This document shows positions 54,417-62,211 of a stretch of 64,000 nt of DNA, one piece after another. How positions within the stretch are numbered: position 1 is the stretch's first letter; every line of letters begins with the position of its first letter. Below the pieces are notes generated by a model, which was given only the letters and a program-made list of their open reading frames with translations, did not search any database and had not been told where the DNA came from. Position numbers and translations under genes: made by a program. Source of the stretch: Saprospiraceae bacterium (GTDB taxonomy: Bacteria; Bacteroidota; Bacteroidia; Chitinophagales; Saprospiraceae); assembly GCA_020629035.1 (NCBI GenBank), contig JAHDEC010000009.1, forward strand, positions 40,914 through 104,913. The letters run 5' to 3'.

Positions 54417-54962
54417 TATATATCCTCCGAAGATAAGCTATCTCCATTTTTTGGTGCTGTGTATGATGAATTCAAATTCACTAACAAGATATACAACTAT
54501 TTCATTCATCCACAATGGGATAGTATTGGATCACCTACCTTGTATGCCAAGTTAATTTATGTGACTTATGAACAAAATACGGCTATAATCGAATTAATAG
54601 GTGAGTGGAATGACCTCATAAATAATGATATCATGTGGCTCAAAAATGAGTTACTCAATCCTTTATTATCTAATGGCGTTAGACGCTTTATCTTAATGTG
54701 TGACAATGTATTGAACTTTCATGGTGAAGACGACTGTTACTACGAGGAATGGTGGGACGATATCAAAGAAGATGATGGCTGGATAGCTGTTATTAATACC
54801 CGAGAACATGTCGAAGATGAGATGAAAAGAGCAGGAATTCATTTCTATTTGCACTTTGGAGATAAATTTGCAGATATGGAATGGCAGGGTACCACGCCGA
54901 TACCATTAATACAATCGATGGATGCCTTAGTGAGAGGTCAAATTAAAAAACTAGATTATTGA
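54378..54962 (+). CDS. Conserved hypothetical protein upstream of era
   Basis: The 194-residue protein contains FGAVYDEFKFTNKIYNYFIH, WDSIGSPTLYAKLIYVTYEQ and CYYEEWWDDIKEDDGW. No known catalytic pattern is seen. The start at 54378 overlaps the divergent NadR-like gene by up to 39 bp, so the true start may be further in. The stop overlaps the TTG start of era by 4 bp, so the two are probably translationally coupled. Confidence 0.6.
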   Translation: MHSIEPFFKWRNHYISSEDKLSPFFGAVYDEFKFTNKIYNYFIHPQWDSIGSPTLYAKLIYVTYEQNTAIIELIGEWNDLINNDIMWLKNELLNPLLSNGVRRFILMCDNVLNFHGEDDCYYEEWWDDIKEDDGWIAVINTREHVEDEMKRAGIHFYLHFGDKFADMEWQGTTPIPLIQSMDALVRGQIKKLDY

Positions 54963-55858
54963 GTATACATAGATCAGGATTTATCAATATCATTGGCAAA
55001 CCTAATGCAGGAAAGTCTTCATTAATGAATGCTCTGCTAGGCGAGAAGATGTGTATTATATCGAGTAAACCTCAAACCACACGTCATCGAATTTTTGGTA
55101 TCATGAATGATGATGACTATCAGGCAGTCTTCTCTGACACACCCGGTTACATTACCAGCACAAGTTATAAAATGCAAGAGGCGATGAATAAGCAAGTCTT
55201 GACCATTTTTGAAGATGCTGATGTAATTTTCATGGTCCATGATGTAGCGGGCAAAGACAGTATAGACAAACGAGTAATGAAGCGCTTGGCAAAAATGGAG
55301 GTGCCGATTTATTTAATACTTAACAAGATAGATCTCGTAAGGGAAGATTTTTTAGAAAGTGTGGAAGAGGAGTGGAAAGAAAAGTTTGAGTGGACGAAAA
55401 TCTTTAAAACTTCGGCGCTGAACAAACTTGGGGTGGATGAATTAAAAACGGCAATTATTGATGCATTGCCTGAAGGGCCAGCTTATTATCCTAAGGATCA
55501 ATTGTCTGACCGTCCGCAACGATTTTTTGTCAGTGAGATTATCCGAGAAAATATATTGGATTTATATCATCAAGAAATTCCTTATGCTTCAGAGGTAATT
55601 GTAACAGAATATAAGGAGAAAGAAAAGCATGGTAATCCCATTGTGCATATTTATGCCCAAATATTTGTGATGAGAAAATCACAGAAGATGATTATGTTAG
55701 GGAAGGGTGGCTCGGCTATTAAACGCCTTGGAATCGAATCAAGAAAGGATATAGAGGAATATTTAGGTTGTCAAGTATTTTTAGAACTTTTCATTAAGAT
55801 TAGAGAAAAGTGGCGAGATGATGACCGTACGTTGAAATCTTTTGGATATTTGCAGTAA
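54959..55858 (+). CDS. era: GTPase Era
   Basis: The 299-residue protein has the Era GTPase motifs (G1 GKPNAGKSS, G3 DTPG, G4 NKID) and the C-terminal KH RNA-binding domain (GKGGSAIKRLGIESRKDIE). It assists 16S rRNA and 30S maturation. It uses a TTG start overlapping the upstream stop by 4 bp. The der gene follows after 9 bp. Confidence 0.95.
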   Translation: MSIHRSGFINIIGKPNAGKSSLMNALLGEKMCIISSKPQTTRHRIFGIMNDDDYQAVFSDTPGYITSTSYKMQEAMNKQVLTIFEDADVIFMVHDVAGKDSIDKRVMKRLAKMEVPIYLILNKIDLVREDFLESVEEEWKEKFEWTKIFKTSALNKLGVDELKTAIIDALPEGPAYYPKDQLSDRPQRFFVSEIIRENILDLYHQEIPYASEVIVTEYKEKEKHGNPIVHIYAQIFVMRKSQKMIMLGKGGSAIKRLGIESRKDIEEYLGCQVFLELFIKIREKWRDDDRTLKSFGYLQ

Positions 55859-55867
55859 ATAAAAATT

Positions 55868-57169
55868 ATGTCGTCGGTAGTAGCAATTGTTGGGAGGCCC
55901 AATGTCGGGAAATCAACCTTATTTAATCGTCTTATAGGTAATAGGAAGGCGATTATCGAGGACTTTAGTGGAGTGACTAGAGATAGGATTTACGATACCG
56001 CTGAGTGGAATGGGAAGAATTTTACCACTATCGATACGGGTGGATTTGTGCAGGGTTCAGATGATGTATTCGAAGCAGCGATTCGTGAGCAAGCTTTGAT
56101 TGCTATGGATGAAGCTGATCTAATACTATTTATGGTAGATGTCACTACTGGGATTACTGATCTTGATGATAGACTTGCGAAAATCTTAAGGAAATCTCCC
56201 AAAAAGGTGATGTTAGTCGTTAATAAGGTAGATAATCACCGTAGACAATTAGAGGCTAATGAATTTTGGAGTTTAGGTTTTGAGGAAACGCACTTCCTGA
56301 GTTCTATAACTGGTTCAGGTACTGGTGAGTTACTAGATGTTATGGTAGAGTTACTGCCTGATAAACCACCTTTGCATGAAGATTTAGCCAAAATTGCCAT
56401 CGTTGGTCAGCCCAATGTTGGTAAATCATCCCTAACTAATGCTCTATTAAGTGAAGATCGACACATTGTTACCGACATAGCAGGGACAACCAGAGATTCA
56501 ATCCACTCAGTCTATAATAAGTTTGATAAGAAGTTTCTTTTAATAGACACAGCTGGAATTCGAAAGAAAGCAAAGGTCCATGAAAACATAGAGTTCTATT
56601 CGGTACTTAGAGCCATCAACGCGATCGAAGAAGCGGATGTTTGTATGTTGCTTATTGATGCACAAACGGGTGTCGAACAGCAGGATATGGCAATTTTTAG
56701 TCTAATTAAAAAACGCCGTAAAGGACTTGTAATCCTAGTAAATAAGTGGGATTTAATAGAAAAAGAAACGAATTCAGCAAGAGACTTCGAAAAAGAAATT
56801 AATCGAAAAATATCTCCTTTTGTTGACGTACCCAAAGTATTTATCTCGGCATTGGACAAAACAAGAATCCATAAAGCTGTAGACCTAGCACTTGATGTTT
56901 ATAACAAACGGAGTGCACGTATCTCAACCTCAGAACTTAATGAGGTAATGCTTGAGGTGATCGAAAGGAACCCGCCACCATCGCATAGAAATAAGTTTAT
57001 CAAAATAAAATACATAACTCAGTTGCCAACAGAGTTTCCGGCATTTGCCTTCTTCTGTAATTTTCCTGAGCATGTAAAACAATCCTATCGACATTTCTTG
57101 GAAAATCAAATGAGGAAACATTTTGATTTTACCGGAATCCCTATTAGTATTTATTTTAGAGCTAAATAG
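55868..57169 (+). CDS. der: GTPase Der (EngA)
   Basis: The 433-residue protein has two consecutive GTPase domains (GRPNVGKST...DTGG...NKVD and GQPNVGKSS...DTAG...NKWD) and a C-terminal KH-like domain. It acts in 50S ribosome assembly. It is followed by rfbC after 5 bp, so housekeeping GTPases and sugar genes appear to share a transcript. Confidence 0.95.
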   Translation: MSSVVAIVGRPNVGKSTLFNRLIGNRKAIIEDFSGVTRDRIYDTAEWNGKNFTTIDTGGFVQGSDDVFEAAIREQALIAMDEADLILFMVDVTTGITDLDDRLAKILRKSPKKVMLVVNKVDNHRRQLEANEFWSLGFEETHFLSSITGSGTGELLDVMVELLPDKPPLHEDLAKIAIVGQPNVGKSSLTNALLSEDRHIVTDIAGTTRDSIHSVYNKFDKKFLLIDTAGIRKKAKVHENIEFYSVLRAINAIEEADVCMLLIDAQTGVEQQDMAIFSLIKKRRKGLVILVNKWDLIEKETNSARDFEKEINRKISPFVDVPKVFISALDKTRIHKAVDLALDVYNKRSARISTSELNEVMLEVIERNPPPSHRNKFIKIKYITQLPTEFPAFAFFCNFPEHVKQSYRHFLENQMRKHFDFTGIPISIYFRAK

Positions 57170-57174
57170 ATTAA

Positions 57175-57723
57175 ATGGAAATTATTAGTACAGCATTTAA
57201 TGATGTTTACATTGCCCAGCCAAGAGTTTTTGGCGATGAACGTGGCTACTTTATGGAATCGTTCAATTTAAATCACTGGAAAGACATTTTGCCTAATAGT
57301 ACTTTTGTACAAGACAACGAATCGAAATCAAGCAGAGGAGTTTTACGCGGTATGCATTTCCAAAAACCGCCTCATGCCCAAGCAAAATTAGTGAGAGTCA
57401 TCGAAGGGAGAGTATTAGATGTTATCTTAGACATCCGAAAAGAATCAGAAACCTATGGTCAATATCTAGGTGTAGAACTATCGGAGGAAAATAAAAAGCA
57501 ATTGTATGTGCCTAGAGGATTTGCCCATGCTTTTGTGGTTCTGAGCGAATCAGCTCTTTTTAGCTATAAATGTGATAACTATTACAATAAAGAAAGTGAG
57601 GGTGGTATCCATCCTTTAGACCCAACTTTAAATATTGACTGGCAAATAGATAAGGCATTAATCCAATTATCTGCGAAAGATGCTGAACAATCTAAGTGGG
57701 GAGAACATTATATTTTCGAATAA
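57175..57723 (+). CDS. rfbC: dTDP-4-dehydrorhamnose 3,5-epimerase
   Basis: The 182-residue cupin has DERGYFMESFN, the catalytic His in GVLRGMHFQKPPHAQAKLVR, DVILDIRKESETYGQ and VPRGFAHAFVV. It makes dTDP-4-keto-L-rhamnose for surface polysaccharide. It is followed by rfbD after 9 bp. Confidence 0.93.
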   Translation: MEIISTAFNDVYIAQPRVFGDERGYFMESFNLNHWKDILPNSTFVQDNESKSSRGVLRGMHFQKPPHAQAKLVRVIEGRVLDVILDIRKESETYGQYLGVELSEENKKQLYVPRGFAHAFVVLSESALFSYKCDNYYNKESEGGIHPLDPTLNIDWQIDKALIQLSAKDAEQSKWGEHYIFE

Positions 57724-57732
57724 ATTTAGCTT

Positions 57733-58620
57733 ATGATCCGAATAATGTACAATGGTCTGGGTGGCCAGGTAGGCAATGCCATTCAAACTGCCTTAAGACA
57801 AAACGATACGTTTTTAGGCCTTGGACTATCCATTAAAGAAGCGGACCTCATGAATCCATCGAGTATGGATGCACTATTTGAAAAAAATAAACCGCAATAC
57901 TTTATCCATGCGGCAGCCTATACAGCCGTAGATAAAGCAGAAGAGGATAAAACCGTTTGTCATCAAGTAAATGTAGTCGCAACAGAAGCCATTGCAAGAC
58001 TGTGTGAGAAGCACGATTGTTGCATGATTTATCTCTCATCTGATTATGTCTACCATTCGAAGCAGGGAACGCCCATCACGGAAAATGACTCCACAACACC
58101 TCAAGGATATTATGCTCAAACAAAATTTGATGGTGAAGAGGCCACAAGAAAAATAGCTAGTAAGCACTATATTTTTAGGACTTGTTGGGTCTATGATCCC
58201 TTTGGACATAACTTTGTAAATTCCATGATTCGATTAGGTTCATCACGAGATAATCTGACTATTGTAAATGATCAAATAGGTGCCCCAACTTATGCTCCTG
58301 ATATTGCCCAAAGTGTATTACAGGTAATCCAGCAACATGCCTTTGAAGGCAAAGAAGCTTATGGAACCTACAATTTGACAAATCAAGGTAAAACTCATTG
58401 GGCGGATTATGCAAGATTAATTTTTGAACTAGAGAATATAAATTGCAAGGTCAAAGGAATTAGCACGGAAACTTATGCAGCTCCCGCTCCAAGACCTAAA
58501 TGGAGTGTTTTGAGTGGTGAGAAATTAAAAAAGACATTTAACATCCAGCTGCCACATTGGGAAGAAAGCCTAAAACGTTGTCTTAATGCGCGAAAGAATA
58601 GAGTGAATTTGTCAGAATAA
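57733..58620 (+). CDS. rfbD: dTDP-4-dehydrorhamnose reductase
   Basis: This is a 295-residue SDR-type reductase with GLGGQVGNAI (NADPH loop), HAAAYTAVDKAEED, YLSSDYVYHSKQGTPITEND and the Y...K in YYAQTKFDGE, typical of RfbD/RmlD. It makes dTDP-L-rhamnose. The rfbA and rfbB genes are not in the window. It is the last gene before a 138-bp gap. Confidence 0.93.
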   Translation: MIRIMYNGLGGQVGNAIQTALRQNDTFLGLGLSIKEADLMNPSSMDALFEKNKPQYFIHAAAYTAVDKAEEDKTVCHQVNVVATEAIARLCEKHDCCMIYLSSDYVYHSKQGTPITENDSTTPQGYYAQTKFDGEEATRKIASKHYIFRTCWVYDPFGHNFVNSMIRLGSSRDNLTIVNDQIGAPTYAPDIAQSVLQVIQQHAFEGKEAYGTYNLTNQGKTHWADYARLIFELENINCKVKGISTETYAAPAPRPKWSVLSGEKLKKTFNIQLPHWEESLKRCLNARKNRVNLSE

Positions 58621-58758
58621 GTACTTAGATAGTCAAGAAAAACAACAAATCCACAGCTAGGAAGTTATGTTTAACAGATAAACTACCATAATGTCTTTCT
58701 AAACCACAGTTAATTTGAAGATGATTGGTTAATTTGTCACGATAATAATGGTAAGGAA

Positions 58759-61458
58759 TTGAATTATAAGTTTTACATACTGTTTTTTCTGCTGACCATA
58801 GCATTTAATGCTAATGCGACCCACAACCGGGCAGGCGAGATTACTTATAGACAAATAGGAGCACTTACCATCGAAGCCACCATAACAACCTACACAAAGG
58901 CTTCAAGTACTTCAGCTGATAGAGATAGTCTAACCCTAAATTGGGGCGATGGTACAAGTACACTCTTAGATAGAGATAATGGTAATGGAGACATAATACC
59001 CGGTCAAGACATTAAGATTAATTATTATCGAGGTACACACACCTATGCAAGCCGAGCAAGTTACACTTTATCTTTTCAAGACCCCAATCGAGTAAACAGT
59101 ATTCTAAATGTTAATTATCCAAACTCTGTGGAAATTCCATTTTATTTGGAAACAACCTTTACCCTTTTAAATTCACAGTTTGAAGGATTAAACAACTCTG
59201 TTTTACTACTGCAGCCACCCTTGGATTTTGCATGTTTGGGTCAGCGATTTATCCACAATCCTACGGCTTATGATGCCGATGGAGATAGTATTTCATACGA
59301 ATTAATTATCCCTATGGAAGGTGAAGGAATCCCTGTTTCTAATTATCAGTTTCCAGATGAAATCGGCCCTAATCCCTTAACAAATGTGATCAATTTAGAC
59401 GAAATAACTGGAGATTTTGTATGGAACGCCCCGCAAATTGCTGGAGAGTATAACATAGCTTTAAAGGTAAAAGAACATAGAAATGGTCAGGTGATTAGCA
59501 GTACAGTTCGAGACATGCAGATCTTTGTGGATATATGCGACAATCAGCCGCCCATCCTTGAGTCCATAGACGAAATTTGTGTGATTGCAGGGGAGAAGGT
59601 TGACATACAGTTAAATATTGATGATGTAGATGAGGGCCAGCAGGTCATTCTTTCTGCTACTGGAGGTCCATTTTTTGTGGATCAATCGAAAGCAGTGATA
59701 AGTGGTCCTGATGATTTTACAACACCTCCATTTACTGCTCAACTTATTTGGCAAACTAACTGTAGCCATATAAGAGAACAATTTTATCAGGTAGTCATAA
59801 GAGCACAAGACGATTTTGGGGCTTTCGGCCAAGGTTTGGTTACGCTAAAAACCATTCGAATCAAAGTCTTAGGACCTCCGCCAGAAAATCTAGAAACAGC
59901 TAAGGTAATGAACGCAGTTATGCTTAGCTGGAATAAACCCTATCTATGCGATTTAACGGCATCAGAGAAGTTTGTTGGTTTCAGTGTATGGCGTAAAGAA
60001 GGAAGTAATCCTAATGTTCCAACAGAATGTTTTAATGGACTTAATGGAATGGGCTATGAAAAGATCGAATATGTGACCAATGAGTTTGATCAAAATAAAT
60101 ATATCCACCTTGACGAAGATGTGGATTTAAGTAAAATTTACTGCTATCGTGTGCTAGCCGAGTTTGCAGAGTTAACCGATGATGGAGTTCCATTTAATCG
60201 CGTAGAAAGTATTGCAAGTGAAGAAAGTTGTATTCAACTCACTAAAGATGTTCCATTCATCACAAAGGTCTCAGTGCTTGAAACATCTAATGCCCAGGGG
60301 ATGATGGATATTGCTTGGCAAAATCCTAAAGCAAGCGATTTTGATACCTTACTTTTACCTGGACCTTATCAGTTTGAGCTACTTCGAGCAGCCGTTGGTT
60401 CGCCTTTTCAAGTGATTCAAACTTGGAATGAACAAGTATTTTCAGACTTTGATGTTACTACTTATGAAGATAGTGCCTTAAATACTGCCGACTTCCAATA
60501 TTTATATCAAGTACTGATTAAGCCGAACGGTGATGATAAAATTTCATCAGCCGCAAGTAGCGTTTATTTAAATATTCAGCCAAACGACAAGCGAAATATA
60601 CTTAGTTGGGATTATCAAGTGCCTTGGCAAAACTTTATGCATTATATCTATCGGTATAGTGATGATCTTTCAGATTTTGAATTAATTGATTCTAGTTTAA
60701 CGAACAGCTTTACTGATTTCAATCTCGAAAATGGTCAAGAATACTGCTATTATGTGTCTACAGTTGGGACTTATGGAATTGAAGGATTTCCTACACCTAT
60801 TGTCAATGATTCACAAGAAAATTGTGCCATTCCTGTAGATTTGTTACCGCCTTGTGCACCCTCATTATCATTATTTTCCATTTGTGATCTACTTGCAGAA
60901 AATCCATCAGCAGAAGAACTTTTTAATACACTCAGTTGGAGTTTGGATTTGAATGATTGCCCTGAAAATGAGGACGTAATGTCTTTCAATATTTATAGTC
61001 TTAATACTGAATCTGGAGAATACGAGTGGCTTGCTGAAGTACCATTAGGCGAGTTTGAATACGAAGATTTTCGTGAAAATATAGTCTCAGGATGCTATAA
61101 GATTAGTGCTCTTGATGAAGTAGGCAACGAGAGTTTGCTTTCTGAAGAAATTTGTGCAGAGTCCTGTGCAATCTACGAATTACCAAACACCTACACCCCG
61201 AATGGTGATGGTTCAAATGACTTCTTTGTTCCAAGGAAAAATCTATTTATAGAATCAGTAAACTTTACCGTCTATAATCGTTGGGGAAATCTAATATTTG
61301 AAACAAATGATCCGATGTTAAATTGGGATGGCTTATCACCAGGGGGAGAACCTGTAGACGATGGAACTTACTATTATGTTTGCGAATTGCTCCAAACCGT
61401 GGAAGATGAATTGCAAATTGTCGAAACATTGGAAGGCTATATAGAAGTACTTAGATAA
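58759..61458 (+). CDS. Secreted gliding/adhesin-like protein with type B sorting domain
   Basis: The 899-residue protein has a signal peptide (MNYKFYILFFLLTIAFNANA), cadherin/Ig-like domains (about 25-380; HNRAGEITYRQ, TYDADGD-like NPTAYDADGDSISYELI), fibronectin-like regions, and the C-terminal CHU_C domain (about 810-899; NTYTPNGDGSNDFFVP, VYNRWGNLIFETND, DGTYYYVCEL). CHU_C marks type B cargo of the type IX system in Bacteroidota. The start is a TTG with AAGGA five bases upstream. Confidence 0.85.
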   Translation: MNYKFYILFFLLTIAFNANATHNRAGEITYRQIGALTIEATITTYTKASSTSADRDSLTLNWGDGTSTLLDRDNGNGDIIPGQDIKINYYRGTHTYASRASYTLSFQDPNRVNSILNVNYPNSVEIPFYLETTFTLLNSQFEGLNNSVLLLQPPLDFACLGQRFIHNPTAYDADGDSISYELIIPMEGEGIPVSNYQFPDEIGPNPLTNVINLDEITGDFVWNAPQIAGEYNIALKVKEHRNGQVISSTVRDMQIFVDICDNQPPILESIDEICVIAGEKVDIQLNIDDVDEGQQVILSATGGPFFVDQSKAVISGPDDFTTPPFTAQLIWQTNCSHIREQFYQVVIRAQDDFGAFGQGLVTLKTIRIKVLGPPPENLETAKVMNAVMLSWNKPYLCDLTASEKFVGFSVWRKEGSNPNVPTECFNGLNGMGYEKIEYVTNEFDQNKYIHLDEDVDLSKIYCYRVLAEFAELTDDGVPFNRVESIASEESCIQLTKDVPFITKVSVLETSNAQGMMDIAWQNPKASDFDTLLLPGPYQFELLRAAVGSPFQVIQTWNEQVFSDFDVTTYEDSALNTADFQYLYQVLIKPNGDDKISSAASSVYLNIQPNDKRNILSWDYQVPWQNFMHYIYRYSDDLSDFELIDSSLTNSFTDFNLENGQEYCYYVSTVGTYGIEGFPTPIVNDSQENCAIPVDLLPPCAPSLSLFSICDLLAENPSAEELFNTLSWSLDLNDCPENEDVMSFNIYSLNTESGEYEWLAEVPLGEFEYEDFRENIVSGCYKISALDEVGNESLLSEEICAESCAIYELPNTYTPNGDGSNDFFVPRKNLFIESVNFTVYNRWGNLIFETNDPMLNWDGLSPGGEPVDDGTYYYVCELLQTVEDELQIVETLEGYIEVLR

Positions 61459-61515
61459 TAAGGCTGATTACTTTCTTCAGCTCCATTTGTTAATCACCAC
61501 ACAAAACTTAATTAC

Positions 61516-62118
61516 ATGAGAATACTCATTATTGGAGGTGCTGGCACCATTGGTAAAAAAGTAACAGACTACTTTAGGACTAAACACTCCGTTCAAGTAG
61601 CTGGGAGATCTGCTGGTGATGTGTTGATGGATATTTCTTCTAGTGAGTCAATAGAGAATGCATTCAAGAACCTTGGTATGCTAGATGCTGTGGTTTGTAT
61701 CGCTGGAGAAGCTAAATGGGATACCTTTGAAAATCTTAGTGAAGATGATTACTACATTGGTTTAAGGAGCAAACTTATGGGCCAAGTTAACTTGGTTAGG
61801 ATTGCTAGAAAATATATTAATCCAGGTGGATCAATTACGCTTTCTACCGGCATTTTAGCGGATGATCCTGTTCCTAATACAACCAGTGCAGCTATGGTAA
61901 ATGGAGGCATCCATAGTTTTGTAGGAGCCGTCGATTTAGAAATAGAGAATGGTATTAGGGTCAATGCTGTGTCACTTGGGGTAGTGCAGGATGCTTATGA
62001 AAAGTACAAGGATTATTTTCCTGGACATAAGCCAATTCCAATGAATAAAGTTGTCAATGCTTATGCTCAAAGTGTAGAAGGTAAAAGTAGAGGTCAGATT
62101 ATTCGATATTACGATTAA
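61516..62118 (+). CDS. SDR-like short-chain dehydrogenase lacking the usual catalytic tyrosine
   Basis: The 200-residue protein has the cofactor loop IIGGAGTIGKKVTDYF and the region ITLSTGILADDP. Where classical members have YxxxK it reads TTSAAMVNGGIHSF. It may be a non-catalytic or altered SDR; the length is also short for the family. The start at 61516 is ATG. Confidence 0.75.
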   Translation: MRILIIGGAGTIGKKVTDYFRTKHSVQVAGRSAGDVLMDISSSESIENAFKNLGMLDAVVCIAGEAKWDTFENLSEDDYYIGLRSKLMGQVNLVRIARKYINPGGSITLSTGILADDPVPNTTSAAMVNGGIHSFVGAVDLEIENGIRVNAVSLGVVQDAYEKYKDYFPGHKPIPMNKVVNAYAQSVEGKSRGQIIRYYD

Positions 62119-62211
62119 ATATAGTGACGCTCCAACAGAAATAGGGAACAAGTTTAGGTAGACCAATGATTATTCTGTAACTTATGATTACAGAATGTAT
62201 AATCCCAATAT

